64,000 nt of DNA, taken from positions 1 through 64,000 of the forward strand of contig NZ_JAFBEA010000001.1 of NCBI RefSeq assembly GCF_016908515.1, in the 5' to 3' direction. Numbering within the stretch: the stretch's first letter is position 1; each line of letters starts with the position of its first letter. The notes below the pieces were generated by a model. The model was not told the origin of the DNA. It ran no database searches and saw only the letters and a program-made list of their open reading frames with translations. The translations under genes and the position numbers were made by a program. The DNA is from Virgibacillus halotolerans (GTDB lineage: Bacteria; Bacillota; Bacilli; Bacillales; Amphibacillaceae). Shown piece by piece: positions 34,762 to 43,945 of this stretch.

Positions 34762-35400
34762 ATGAAACCAAACCCGTCGAAAGAGAAGGTCATTGAGGCT
34801 GCATCATCTTTGTTTTTTCAAAAAGGATTTGCCGGTACCTCTGTCAGGGATATTGCAGATAAGGCCTCTGTCAATGTATCCTTAATCAGTTATTATTTTA
34901 AAGGGAAACAGGGCTTATTGGAGCATGCTGTCACCCAATATTACGAAGAATATTTAAAAATAATTGAACATGTGCTCGAAGAAAAGGAATCATTGCCAGC
35001 ATTAGAAAGATTAAAAAGCATGATTTTTTCCATTATACAATATAAGCAAAGTCACTACCAATTATCCTGCTTTATTTATCGTGAACTATCTCTTGATTCC
35101 ATATTTGTCAGAGAAATGGCTGTAACTTATTTAGCGAAAGAAAATCATTATGTAAGTAAAATATTCTTTGATGTACTGAAAGCCCATCGAAAAAGCAATA
35201 ATGATCGGCAATATCTACTGCTGCAATTAAAAGGGATGCTTGTGACTCCTTACGTGTTGCATAACGAGTGGAAGGATCAGGTGGTGGGTGAATTTGCACA
35301 TCATCAGTTTGTTAAGAAATACGTTTTAACGATTCATCAATGGTTGGATTTTATTGTGAGTCAGTCCGGCAAAGTTTGTGAAAACAATGTTTCCTATTAA
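34762..35400 (+). CDS. refZ: RefZ, TetR-family regulator of Z-ring positioning
   Basis: 212-residue TetR/AcrR protein (YttP). The N-terminal HTH (FAGTSVRDIADKASVNVSLI followed by SYYFKGKQGLLEH) matches RefZ. In B. subtilis RefZ binds motifs around the origin and destabilises the FtsZ ring to help chromosome capture in the forespore. The synteny next to ytsP and ezrA supports the call. ATG 34762 follows AAGGAGTTGAAATAGG. No partner gene is cotranscribed. Confidence 0.9.
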   Translation: MKPNPSKEKVIEAASSLFFQKGFAGTSVRDIADKASVNVSLISYYFKGKQGLLEHAVTQYYEEYLKIIEHVLEEKESLPALERLKSMIFSIIQYKQSHYQLSCFIYRELSLDSIFVREMAVTYLAKENHYVSKIFFDVLKAHRKSNNDRQYLLLQLKGMLVTPYVLHNEWKDQVVGEFAHHQFVKKYVLTIHQWLDFIVSQSGKVCENNVSY

Positions 35401-35558
35401 AAAAATAGAGGAATCCTGAATATTTTTGTATATTTTTAGCCAAAATTGCCTATTACATGGTATCATAGTTACTATATTATTATATGGATAGATTTTAATA
35501 CGAATATATTTATACCTGTCCTTCAAAAAGTTGTAGAAATATGGTTGGGAGGCATACT

Positions 35559-37256
35559 ATGGTTGCATACATCATTGGAATTATACTTGTAGTTATTGTG
35601 TTAATTATCGTTGGACTGGTGTTTCGAAAAAGGGCATATGACATGGTTGACCGACTGGAAAGTTGGAAGCTGGATATTATGGACCGTAATGTCGCTTCAC
35701 AACTTGGACGCGTGAAAAACCTGAATTTAACGGGAGAAACCCAAGAGAAATTTGAAACATGGAAAGAACGTTGGGAGACCATCTTAAACAAGGAATTACC
35801 GGATATTGAAGAAAACTTGTTTGATGCGGAGCAAGCTGCAGATCGTTATCAGTTCACTAAAAGCAAAAAGGTTTTAAGCAAAGGGGAACAGATATTAAAT
35901 TCCATAGAAAACGATATAAAAAGAATATTGCAAGAGGTCGATGAACTGCTTGCTGCGGAAGCATCAAGTCGTAAAGACATAGAAGAAATCCAACCTGGAT
36001 TAAAAATTTTACGAAAAGAAATTTCGCAGAATCGCTATCAGTTTGGCAAAGCAGAGTCCCATTTCGATAAACAAATTGATGAACTGGAAGCAGCGGTTGA
36101 GCAGTATGAGGAATTGGCAATGTCAGGTAATTATATCCAGGCGGCACAGCTGGTTAATGAAATGAAAGCTGATATGGAAGTATTAGATGTACAGATTAAA
36201 GCATTCCCTGAAATTTATAAGCAATGTAAGCATGATTTACCGGCACAATTGGATGAATTACTGTCCGGGATAAAAAGTATGGAGGATGATGGATATCGTG
36301 TGGGCCATCTAGCGTTTGAAAAAGAAATACGTACATATCAGGATCGACTTTTGGATGGTGTTCGTTCATTAAATGAGGGAAATACATCTGAAGTGGAGAA
36401 AGTGATGATAGAGATCGAGGAACGAATCAAGGAAATGTATGAGCTCCTTGAGAAAGAAGCACTTGCAAAAAACTATCTCGAGACAAAGTTTTCCGGCTAC
36501 CAGTTTTCATTAGATAAACTGAGTAATTCTTTCTACGATACAAAGAAGGAAGTTGAACACTTAAAACAGGCTTACTATTTTGAAGATGCGGATATGGAAC
36601 GGTATTTATCCCTTGAAAAGACAGTTACGAAGCTGAAAGATCAGTTAGATGACATCGCTGAGGAGTTAGAAAATGATGATACCGCACATACCGAGATAAG
36701 GGAACAAGTGGAGGAAGGCTTTACGCAAATAGAAGAGCTTGAAGAAAGACACGAAGCATTTAAAAAACAAATTCAAAATTTACGTAAAGATGAACTGGAA
36801 GCAAAAGCAAAACTATCTGAAATGCATGATCAGTTATATGATGTTAAACGGAAACTGAAAAAAAGCAATATACCTGGCGTACCGAACTATATTTGGTCCA
36901 TGCTAGAAACTGCTTCTAATAAAAATAAGCGCGTCATCGTGACGATAGAAAATCAACCATTGGATATGTCTGAAGTTCAACAGTCGTTGGGTGAAGCGAA
37001 AAAATCTGTAGATCACGTAATCGAACAAACAGACTTCATGCTGGAACAGGCATATTTGACAGAGCAAGTTATCCAGTATGCAAACAGATATCGCAGCAGC
37101 AACCCTATTTTAGCGGCTAAATTAGCGGAGTCAGAACGTTTATTCAGATCCTACGAGTATGAACTTGCTTTAGAACAAGCCGCTAAGGCGATTGAAGAAG
37201 TAGAACCGGGCGCATTAAAACGAATTGAATCTACACAATCCGTCATGGCTGAATAA
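35559..37256 (+). CDS. ezrA: Septation ring formation regulator EzrA
   Basis: 565 residues. One N-terminal helix (YIIGIILVVIVLIIVGLVF, residues 4-22) with an outside N-terminus, followed by spectrin-like coiled-coil repeats and the C-terminal QNR-like patch region (ANRYRSSNP). It is a negative regulator of FtsZ ring assembly and tethers divisome and wall synthesis. ATG 35559 follows GGGAGGC; the 18-base longer frame is not supported. A hairpin terminator follows. Confidence 0.95.
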   Translation: MVAYIIGIILVVIVLIIVGLVFRKRAYDMVDRLESWKLDIMDRNVASQLGRVKNLNLTGETQEKFETWKERWETILNKELPDIEENLFDAEQAADRYQFTKSKKVLSKGEQILNSIENDIKRILQEVDELLAAEASSRKDIEEIQPGLKILRKEISQNRYQFGKAESHFDKQIDELEAAVEQYEELAMSGNYIQAAQLVNEMKADMEVLDVQIKAFPEIYKQCKHDLPAQLDELLSGIKSMEDDGYRVGHLAFEKEIRTYQDRLLDGVRSLNEGNTSEVEKVMIEIEERIKEMYELLEKEALAKNYLETKFSGYQFSLDKLSNSFYDTKKEVEHLKQAYYFEDADMERYLSLEKTVTKLKDQLDDIAEELENDDTAHTEIREQVEEGFTQIEELEERHEAFKKQIQNLRKDELEAKAKLSEMHDQLYDVKRKLKKSNIPGVPNYIWSMLETASNKNKRVIVTIENQPLDMSEVQQSLGEAKKSVDHVIEQTDFMLEQAYLTEQVIQYANRYRSSNPILAAKLAESERLFRSYEYELALEQAAKAIEEVEPGALKRIESTQSVMAE

Positions 37257-37265
37257 TTTGTAATT

Positions 37266-37326
37266 AGAGGCTGTCATAAGGAAAGGGATATCGTCATATA
37301 TCCTTTACTTTATGTCAGCCTTCCCT
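37266..37326 (+). terminator. Terminator of ezrA
   Basis: Long composite hairpin: outer AGGCTG/CAGCCT with inner GAAAGGGATAT/ATATCCTTT; T-rich bases follow. Confidence 0.65.
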
Positions 37327-37360
37327 TTTGTATTTCAATCTAGATCAAGGAGTTTATCAG

Positions 37361-38500
37361 ATGATTTATTTAGACAACAGTGCGACAACCAAACCCGATC
37401 CATCCGTCTTAAAAAGCTTCGATCAGGTTTCCTCAAATTTTTTTGCTAATCCATCTTCCATTCATCAATTTGGCGGTGAAACGGAACAGCTTTTAGTAAG
37501 AACGAGAAAACAGGTGGCAGAAATTTTAAAAGTGGATAAAGATGAAGTTGTTTTTACCTCCGGAGGGACAGAGGGAAATAACACAGCGATTAAAGGAATT
37601 GCATTAGAACACCAAAACAGAGGAAAGCACATCATCACATCGGAAATTGAACATCCATCTGTACTGGAAGCATGCCACGGCTTGGAAATGCTTGGTTTTA
37701 ATATTACCTATTTACCAGTTAATCAGGATGGTATCATTTCCTTACAGGATTTAGAGCATGCGATTAGAGAAGACACCATTTTAATTAGTATCATGCATGT
37801 AAATAATGAGATAGGTTCCATCCAACCGATAAAGGAAGTTGGAAACATTGCTAAACAACACCCGAAATTATTTCTTCATGTGGATGATGTCCAAGGTTTG
37901 GGAAAAGTACCATTAACTTTGCGGGATAGCGGCATTGATTTATGTTCTTTTTCAGGACATAAAATAAATGGACTCAAAGGTACCGGTATACTATATGTTA
38001 ATAAGCATACGAAGTTATTTCCTTTGCTTCACGGGGGAGGTCAGGAACAGTCACTCCGTTCGGGAACGGAGAATATTGCAGGGGCTGTGGCCATGGCGAG
38101 AGCGTTGCGATTGATGAAGGAACGCGAGGTTCAGGGGATAAAGAAATTGTATGACCTGCAAAAAAATCTTCGAAACGCGTTACTAAAAATAACAGGTGTT
38201 AAAATGAATACACCCGAAACAGCAGCACCGCATATTGTTAACTTTTCCATGCCAGGTGTAAAACCGGAAGTGATTATCCACATGCTTGGTGAGCGGGAGA
38301 TTTTTATCTCAACGAAATCTGCATGCTCTTCTAAACAAAAAGATGAAAGTATGGTCTTGGCCGCTTGTGGATTTAATGGGAAACGTTCGGCATCGGGTTT
38401 CCGTGTTAGTATGTCTTATGATACAACAGCAGAAGAAATATCGCATTTTATAGAGGCATTAAAAAAGGCGATTCAACAATTCAAAGAAGTAATGGAGTAG
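37361..38500 (+). CDS. iscS: Cysteine desulfurase (IscS/NifS family, ThiI partner)
   Basis: 379-residue PLP-dependent cysteine desulfurase. The PLP lysine lies in SFSGHKINGLKG (near residue 200) and the persulfide cysteine in STKSACSSKQ (near 325). It is the NifZ type of Bacillus that hands sulfur to ThiI for 4-thiouridine; the thiI gene starts 6 bp later. The start ATG 37361 (MIYLDNSATTKP) follows AAGGAG. An in-frame upstream extension to 37328 is unlikely. Confidence 0.94.
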   Translation: MIYLDNSATTKPDPSVLKSFDQVSSNFFANPSSIHQFGGETEQLLVRTRKQVAEILKVDKDEVVFTSGGTEGNNTAIKGIALEHQNRGKHIITSEIEHPSVLEACHGLEMLGFNITYLPVNQDGIISLQDLEHAIREDTILISIMHVNNEIGSIQPIKEVGNIAKQHPKLFLHVDDVQGLGKVPLTLRDSGIDLCSFSGHKINGLKGTGILYVNKHTKLFPLLHGGGQEQSLRSGTENIAGAVAMARALRLMKEREVQGIKKLYDLQKNLRNALLKITGVKMNTPETAAPHIVNFSMPGVKPEVIIHMLGEREIFISTKSACSSKQKDESMVLAACGFNGKRSASGFRVSMSYDTTAEEISHFIEALKKAIQQFKEVME

Positions 38501-38506
38501 ATAATT

Positions 38507-39709
38507 ATGCAATATGATCATATTTTAATCCGCTATGGAGAAATGGCGTTAAAGGGAAAAAACATTAAAAAATTTATTGTAAGACTACAGGAAAATATTC
38601 AGCATAAATTAAAAGATTTTCCGGACGTGAAAGTGAAACGAACACAGGGAAGAATGTTTGTACTGCTAAATGGACATGAGCCTGAGCCGATTATTGAAAA
38701 GTGTAAACAGATCTTTGGTATTCAAAGTTTAAGCTTGGCAATCAAAGTAGAAAATGACTTGGATGAGATAAAGGAAGCAGCACTGTATGCACTGAAAAAT
38801 AACGAATCAGCTGAGAAATTTAAAGTAGCGGTGCGCCGGATCAATAAGGATTTTCCAACCGATTCGCAAACAATGAATCAAGTACTAGGTAGTCATTTAT
38901 TAGCAAATACTAAAGGTTATAAAGTGGATGTTCACAATCCGGATATCGCTATTAAAGTTGAGATCAGGTTAGAAGCCACTTATATCACTTCTAGTGTCAC
39001 ACAAGGACTTGGCGGATTACCTGTCGGAACCTCAGGAAAATCGTTACTTTTGTTGTCCGGTGGAATTGATAGCCCTGTAGCTGGCTATTTAGCAATGAAA
39101 CGAGGCGTTAAGATTGAGGCGATTCATTTTCACTCACCGCCATTCACAAGTGAAAGAGCTAAACAAAAAGTATTGGATCTTGCGAAGCAATTAACGAAGT
39201 ATGGGAAGGAAATTAAAGTACATCTCGTTCCATTTACAAAATTGCAACAAGCAATTTTCAAAGAAATGCCTGAAGGATATGCGATGACAATCATGCGCAG
39301 GATTATGCTTAGGATTAGCGAACGGGTGTGTGAAAATGAATCAATTCTTTCGATGACAACCGGTGAAAACTTGGGACAGGTTGCCAGTCAAACGATGGAA
39401 AGCATGCACACGATTAATGAAGTTACAAACTATCCGATTATCCGACCATTAATTACGATGGATAAACAGGAAATCATTAATCTCTCCGAAGAGATTAAAA
39501 CATATGATACATCGATATTGCCCTATGAGGATTGCTGTACGATATTTGTACCGAAATCACCTAAAACAAGACCGAGACGTGACAAAGTAAATCAGTTTGA
39601 ATCTATGGCAGATTTTACGGAATTGATAAATGAAGCAATTAACGGTATTGAAGTGATTAAAGTTAGCGACAAGCAGGCATTAGATCCGTTTTTTGAAGAT
39701 CTGTTGTAA
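38507..39709 (+). CDS. thiI: tRNA 4-thiouridine synthetase ThiI
   Basis: 400 residues: N-terminal ferredoxin-like and THUMP domains (about 1-165), then a PP-loop ATPase (LLSGGIDSPVAGYLA, near 182-196). It lacks the rhodanese domain of E. coli ThiI, as in other Bacillus, so sulfur comes directly from the upstream desulfurase. It makes s4U8 in tRNA. Confidence 0.95.
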   Translation: MQYDHILIRYGEMALKGKNIKKFIVRLQENIQHKLKDFPDVKVKRTQGRMFVLLNGHEPEPIIEKCKQIFGIQSLSLAIKVENDLDEIKEAALYALKNNESAEKFKVAVRRINKDFPTDSQTMNQVLGSHLLANTKGYKVDVHNPDIAIKVEIRLEATYITSSVTQGLGGLPVGTSGKSLLLLSGGIDSPVAGYLAMKRGVKIEAIHFHSPPFTSERAKQKVLDLAKQLTKYGKEIKVHLVPFTKLQQAIFKEMPEGYAMTIMRRIMLRISERVCENESILSMTTGENLGQVASQTMESMHTINEVTNYPIIRPLITMDKQEIINLSEEIKTYDTSILPYEDCCTIFVPKSPKTRPRRDKVNQFESMADFTELINEAINGIEVIKVSDKQALDPFFEDLL

Positions 39710-39773
39710 ATGCTCATCTTTGCTAAAGGGAAAATTATTGTAGATATGTCCAACATCTACCAATTATATTGAT

Positions 39774-39803
39774 GCATGGTTTACCTCGATAAGGCACATT
39801 CTA
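39774..39803 (+). promoter_or_regulatory. Sigma-G promoter of sspA
   Basis: GCATG (39774-39778), 18-base spacer, CATTCTA (39797-39803) fits the forespore consensus GHATR-N18-CATWHTA at every position. Confidence 0.82.
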
Positions 39804-39827
39804 TAGGTACCAAGGAGGTGAACTAAC

Positions 39828-40025
39828 ATGGCTAATAACAATTCAAACCAATTGGTAGTTCCGGGTGTCCAACAAGCATTGGATCAAATGAAATATGAAA
39901 TTGCTTCAGAATTCGGAGTAAATCTTGGCGCAGATACAACATCTAGAGCAAATGGTTCTGTTGGAGGAGAAATTACTAAACGTCTCGTTTCAATGGCAGA
40001 ACAACAATTTGGCGGTATGCAATAA
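39828..40025 (+). CDS. sspA: Alpha/beta-type small acid-soluble spore protein
   Basis: 65-residue SASP that coats and protects spore DNA. The GPR protease cleavage region YEIASEFGV and the DNA-binding motifs [20 protein letters not shown] and [20 protein letters not shown] (split for length) are diagnostic. AAGGAGGTG precedes the ATG, with a sigma-G promoter upstream. A strong terminator follows. Confidence 0.97.
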   Translation: MANNNSNQLVVPGVQQALDQMKYEIASEFGVNLGADTTSRANGSVGGEITKRLVSMAEQQFGGMQ

Positions 40026-40049
40026 GCATAATTAAATACAATGGCTAGT

Positions 40050-40085
40050 GGGCTATTCCTAATATTAGGAATAGCCCCTATTTAT
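40050..40085 (+). terminator. Terminator of sspA
   Basis: GGGCTATTCCT/AGGAATAGCCC perfect stem with a 6-base loop, then a T-rich stretch. Confidence 0.88.
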
Positions 40086-40131
40086 GTTTTCTAAAGATAC
40101 TGTATAATAAAACCAAAGGGGGAAGCGCATC

Positions 40132-41727
40132 ATGGGAATTTTATGGTTTGGTGGTAACATTTATACGATGCAAAGTGAAGGAGATGCTGCAGAAGCAGTT
40201 TATACGGAAAATGATATCATTCAGGCAGTTGGTACATATCAAAAACTTTATCATGATTATTATCAACGAATCGATGAGGAAATCAACCTATTGGGTAAGA
40301 CAATGTTACCTGGTTTGATTGATAGCCATATGCACATTATTCGTCATGGATTAAAATTATTACGGTTGGATTTATCGAAAATGCAATCTGCTAACGAAGT
40401 AAAGGAAGCACTTAAAAATAGAACCGCTAACCTGGCACCAGGTGAATGGTTAATTGGTGAGGGGTGGAATGAAAATCAGTGGGAGAATAAAACTATTATT
40501 CATAAATCAGAACTGGATGAAATCAGCCCCGACAATCCAATGATGCTGACAAGGATATGCAGACATGCCGTTTTAGCTAATTCAAGGGCGATAAAACTGG
40601 CAGGAATTAACGAACAAACCCAGAATCCACAAGGCGGGATAATTGTTCGTGATGATCAAGGGGAAACAACCGGATACTTCCTTGACACAGCACAGGACAT
40701 CATTAAAGAGGCTATGCCGCAGGTTTCACAGCAATATTTAGAGCAAGTGATTAAAATTGCCGTCGATGATCTATTGTCAAAGGGGCTGGTTGGCGGTCAT
40801 ACGGAAGACCTTTATTATTTCGGTGGTTTTGACAAAACTTATGGAGCTTTTAAAAATGCGATCGGTCCGGCAAACAAATTTAAAGCGCACTTACTTGTCC
40901 ACCATGAGGTAATGGCTGATATGATTCGGGAAAACCTCGGATATGGAGATGGAACAGCCTATGTTGAACTTGGCGCAATTAAAATCTTTGCTGATGGTGC
41001 ACTTGGTGGCAGAACAGCCTGGTTAACGACTGATTATGCGGATGACCCCGGTAATAAGGGAGTAGCCATTCATGAAAAGGGGGAATTGGAGGAAATTGTT
41101 AAAGTAGCTAGATCTCATCAATTACCAGTAGCTGTTCATGTTATTGGAGACCGAGCGATAGAAGAAGTTGCTGCGATTCTGAAGCAGCACCCGTTAACCA
41201 CGAGTGCACGGGATCGGATTATCCATGGGCAAATATTAAATGAACGTGCCTTAGATATGTTAAAGGAATTACCAGTTATTGTAGATATCCAGCCGTCATT
41301 TGTCACATCGGATTTCCCGTGGGCGATTACCCGTTTAGGCAAGAATAAATTGAGTCTTGCTTATGCATGGAAAACAATGCTGGAAAATGGTATTCATTGT
41401 GCAGGCGGTTCAGATGCTCCGATTGAAGAAGTAAGTCCATTACGCGGTATACAAGCGGCTGTATTAAGAAAATCGGCTTATGATGGAAAGATATATATGC
41501 CATATGAACATTTGTCTATTTATGAAGCCGTTCAACTATATACACAAGGCAGTGCTTATGCGATTAATCAAGAAACAACTAGGGGTATGATCGCTGAGCA
41601 TTACAAGGCAGACTTCATAATATTAAGTGAAGATATATTTAATACTGATCCGGACAGGATAGAGCAAATCCCGGTATTTATGACCGTCGTTGACGGTGAA
41701 GTGGTCTATCAAAACAAGGCAGAATGA
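40132..41727 (+). CDS. ytcJ: Metal-dependent amidohydrolase YtcJ (Amidohydro_3)
   Basis: 531-residue amidohydrolase of the YtcJ/Amidohydro_3 family. The metal-binding LPGLIDSHMHIIRHG lies near residues 55-69; VGGHTEDLYYFGG, KIFADGALGGRTAW, AVHVIGDRAI and CAGGSDAPIEEVSP (catalytic Asp) follow in order. The substrate in bacilli is unknown (some members act on aminoimidazole, formamide or N-acyl compounds). ATG follows GGGGGAAGCG. It is the last core gene before the accessory island. Confidence 0.92.
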   Translation: MGILWFGGNIYTMQSEGDAAEAVYTENDIIQAVGTYQKLYHDYYQRIDEEINLLGKTMLPGLIDSHMHIIRHGLKLLRLDLSKMQSANEVKEALKNRTANLAPGEWLIGEGWNENQWENKTIIHKSELDEISPDNPMMLTRICRHAVLANSRAIKLAGINEQTQNPQGGIIVRDDQGETTGYFLDTAQDIIKEAMPQVSQQYLEQVIKIAVDDLLSKGLVGGHTEDLYYFGGFDKTYGAFKNAIGPANKFKAHLLVHHEVMADMIRENLGYGDGTAYVELGAIKIFADGALGGRTAWLTTDYADDPGNKGVAIHEKGELEEIVKVARSHQLPVAVHVIGDRAIEEVAAILKQHPLTTSARDRIIHGQILNERALDMLKELPVIVDIQPSFVTSDFPWAITRLGKNKLSLAYAWKTMLENGIHCAGGSDAPIEEVSPLRGIQAAVLRKSAYDGKIYMPYEHLSIYEAVQLYTQGSAYAINQETTRGMIAEHYKADFIILSEDIFNTDPDRIEQIPVFMTVVDGEVVYQNKAE

Positions 41728-41760
41728 TAATCCCATGAGAGAATTAATGCCTTTCAATCA

Positions 41761-41793
41761 AAAACACAGCACCTGATAATGCTGTGTTTTTGA
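41761..41793 (+). terminator. Terminator of ytcJ
   Basis: AAAACACAGCA/TGCTGTGTTTT perfect stem with an 8-base loop. Confidence 0.85.
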
Positions 41794-41820
41794 TTAATTG
41801 TTCTATATTTTAAAAAGACA

Positions 41821-41850
41821 AGAAGAGCACCTGGTGCTTAAGGGCTTAGT
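41821..41850. repeat. Inverted repeat at the left edge of the accessory island
   Basis: AGAGCACC/GGTGCT palindrome followed by TAAGGGCTTAG. A related arrangement (AAGAACACCACTTGGTCCTTAAGG, written here in two parts: AAGAACACC and ACTTGGTCCTTAAGG) lies at 50572-50605 at the right edge. Confidence 0.35.
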
Positions 41851-41914
41851 ATTCTTGCTAGGAGATGGTCTTCTGTCAAGAATTCGGACAAGTTAAATGA
41901 AGAAATATTTTAGC

Positions 41915-42118
41915 TTAGCGATTTAACGAATAAAGACATAATACAACCCTTTCCATTTTGATAGGCCCCTCTAACATAACAGGACTACTTCCTACAAGAA
42001 CATCATAAATAGTGTTTTCAATACTTTTAGGAACTAGATCGAGAAAATATCCAGATTTCCCTTGACCATCTAAATCAATAACAAGAATATTCTTTTTGAC
42101 TTTTTGGAAAATAAACAA
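41915..42118 (-). pseudogene. ParA/Soj-family ATPase fragment
   Basis: A 67-codon frame containing KNILVIDLDGQGKSGYFL and ENTIYDVLVGS. In ParA proteins the sequence 'VLLIDLDPQGN...' (Walker A-prime neighbour strand) is followed about 25 residues later by 'TIYDVL'. The N-terminal KGGVGKT loop and the entire C-terminal part are missing; the N-terminal few codons run into a different gene. It is therefore a piece of a plasmid/phage/ICE-type partition ATPase, not a working gene. The tail after GSSPVMLEGP does not match the family. Confidence 0.6.
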
Positions 42119-42397
42119 GCATTAACAATGCTAGCAATGTCACTACCTTGCTCTTCGGATCACACATATGCTGAGTGGACTATGTATTTGCAAAGGTACC
42201 AACCAGACCCTAATGATCCACAACTACCGCCTAATCCTTGGGAAACAATCGGAACTCGAACAGATTACGTATCATCTGATTCATCATCGCATAGGACATT
42301 TACAAATGTCGGTAACAACGGCACAATACGTGTACTTGTTTTATTTAAAAGAAGTGCTTATCATCAAGATTTTGAAATGACACACTCAGTACGGTAA
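42104..42397 (+). CDS. Hypothetical protein or 3' gene fragment
   Basis: 97 codons from TTG 42104 (or ATG 42128). The body looks protein-like: HTYAEWTMYLQRYQP, then PPNPWETIGTR and RTFTNVGNNGTIRVLVLFK, which has the alternating pattern of a beta protein. No ribosome site or signal peptide can be seen at the start, and it overlaps the end of the ParA fragment. I suspect it is the 3' part of a larger gene fused at a recombination point. A good terminator follows, so the 3' end is original. Family unknown. Confidence 0.45.
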   Translation: MENKQALTMLAMSLPCSSDHTYAEWTMYLQRYQPDPNDPQLPPNPWETIGTRTDYVSSDSSSHRTFTNVGNNGTIRVLVLFKRSAYHQDFEMTHSVR

Positions 42398-42406
42398 TTG
42401 ATTAAG

Positions 42407-42445
42407 AAGACTAACCCTAAAAGGAGTGGGGTTAGTCTTTTTTTA
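42407..42445 (+). terminator. Terminator after the hypothetical gene at 42104-42397
   Basis: AAGACTAACC/GGTTAGTCTT stem followed by TTTTTTT. Confidence 0.88.
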
Positions 42446-42514
42446 AAATTTATTTACATTTATTATTTAACATGTTACGGTGCACATAACAATTTTTTAA
42501 AAGGGGAGGTATAT

Positions 42515-43261
42515 ATGATAAAGAAGGGATTCATTATTAAGTTGATGGTAGTGGTTGCTTTGGGTATAGGTGTATATAGTTTTTTTCACGAGACTGACCA
42601 AACAGCAAATGCAGAACGGACAGATGAAAAACAAAAAGAATCAGCAACTAAGGAATCTAAACAAGTAAAGGAACAAAAAAGTGAAGCCAGAGAAAAAATA
42701 GAACAACTTTCAGATGAGGAAACCATTGCATTAATAAAAAAAGGTAGAAAAGCAAATAGGGATGGGGAAGAAGTAACACAAGAAGAAACTAAAATGTTGA
42801 AAGCCATTACTCAAGATGAATTTTACAATTTAATGGGTATGTCAGATAAAAGTGTTTTGGGTACTGTTGATGCCTATCACCAATCTGTGAATAGTCAGAT
42901 ATTTTCTGTGTATCAAGAAGAATCAGATGATCATCAGAATATTCAGTATGCTGATGAAAACAAGACAAGTGATAAAGAAGCGATAATACCGTATAAAAAA
43001 GAATTTGAATGGATTAATGAAAATTACGATTTTGGAAATGAATATTACAACGAATCAATAAATGAAATATTGAAATTAATGGACGAATATGACGAAGGCA
43101 ATCAAGATGCATTGTTATCATTAAAAACTATTCTTTATGAATTAAATGAGGAATATAACCCAGAAACATTAGATCGAGTTACGGCATATAATGTTTCTTT
43201 AGAAGACGTAGAAAGAATTAAAAATGGCGAGGAGCCTAAATTCGAAATAAGTCAGCCATAA
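42515..43261 (+). CDS. Exported or membrane-anchored hypothetical protein
   Basis: 248 residues. N-terminus: basic (MIKKGFIIK), hydrophobic (LMVVVALGIGVYSFF), then a hydrophilic exit: a signal peptide or a signal anchor, without a lipobox Cys. Residues 30-75 are Lys/Glu-rich; the rest is acidic with many Tyr/Asn (EFEWINENYDFGNEYY). No known domain. ATG 42515 follows AAAGGGGAGG; the longer frame to 42398 has no site. It is a stand-alone unit in the accessory island. Confidence 0.75.
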   Translation: MIKKGFIIKLMVVVALGIGVYSFFHETDQTANAERTDEKQKESATKESKQVKEQKSEAREKIEQLSDEETIALIKKGRKANRDGEEVTQEETKMLKAITQDEFYNLMGMSDKSVLGTVDAYHQSVNSQIFSVYQEESDDHQNIQYADENKTSDKEAIIPYKKEFEWINENYDFGNEYYNESINEILKLMDEYDEGNQDALLSLKTILYELNEEYNPETLDRVTAYNVSLEDVERIKNGEEPKFEISQP

Positions 43262-43282
43262 TTGGTTGGCTTATTTTTTATG
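43251..43282 (+). terminator. Terminator after the exported hypothetical protein
   Basis: CAGCCAtaa/ttggTTGGCT-type hairpin overlapping the stop codon, followed by TATTTTTT. Confidence 0.55.
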
Positions 43283-43945
43283 TCTGTATACATGAAGAAT
43301 GTAAAAATATAAACATCGAAACATTGTATTATGTAAGAAACAGATAGTTATGTATTACCAAAAAGTGTTTGAAATATGGATTGATCCTTTTAGACTGAAC
43401 AATAAAACATTTATATAACCAAAATTTGAGGACAGGGTGAGCAAACTTTATTCGTAATCATACATAAAGCATATAAATGTTTAGAGTTTTGATACTCCCG
43501 ATGATAAACGTTTGTAACCTCCGAAAATTTAAAGGGGTGTCTCACTATCCATGTGTGTTTTGCAAGGGAAAAGTATACAAGATTGCAATGAACCATGAAA
43601 ATATACATAAGCTTGCCAGCCTGATTTATTTAGTGATTTCATGATAATGCATGTGTGATTCTGAAGCTGTCATCCGTGAAATTTAATATATGCGCATGAA
43701 GAATGACACGATCCATGAGTGCAGTAGTTAGTAGTTGGCCTGAAACCGTATCTTTTAACGAAAAAAGATACTCGATTTAATAGTGTCTACTGTTCGTTGA
43801 ATCTATTTCCCTTATGATTTTAAGGTACTTTTTCATTATTCTCTTTCGATTAAAATAGAAGTTAATTTATGTTTATCTCTTACATTAATTATATCGTGTT
43901 CCGGAATATTTTAAATACATTTGAGAACTAATGTTCTGTAAAATG
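43283..43945. other. Gap with mobile-element debris
   Basis: About 660 bases without an intact gene. Apart from the IstB remnant, short frames on either strand have no ribosome sites. The stretch is AT-rich and ends at the promoter of the DUF1906 gene. Confidence 0.5.
43639..43755 (-). pseudogene. IstB remnant (IS21 family helper ATPase, C-terminus)
   Basis: Minus strand, one frame reads DTVSGQLLTTALMDRVILHA, then HILNFTDDSFRITHALS and a TGA stop (43641-43639). This is the C-terminal signature of IstB (family form: TALIDRIVHHAHVLNFTGDSYRLK). Upstream the frame closes at once, so about 85% of the gene is gone and no IstA is present. It is a scar of an IS21-type element. Confidence 0.65.

Noticed and set aside
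43411-43608. 65-codon minus-strand frame in the gap before the DUF1906 gene
   Set aside because: No ribosome site, composition not protein-like, and flanking sequence is transposon debris.
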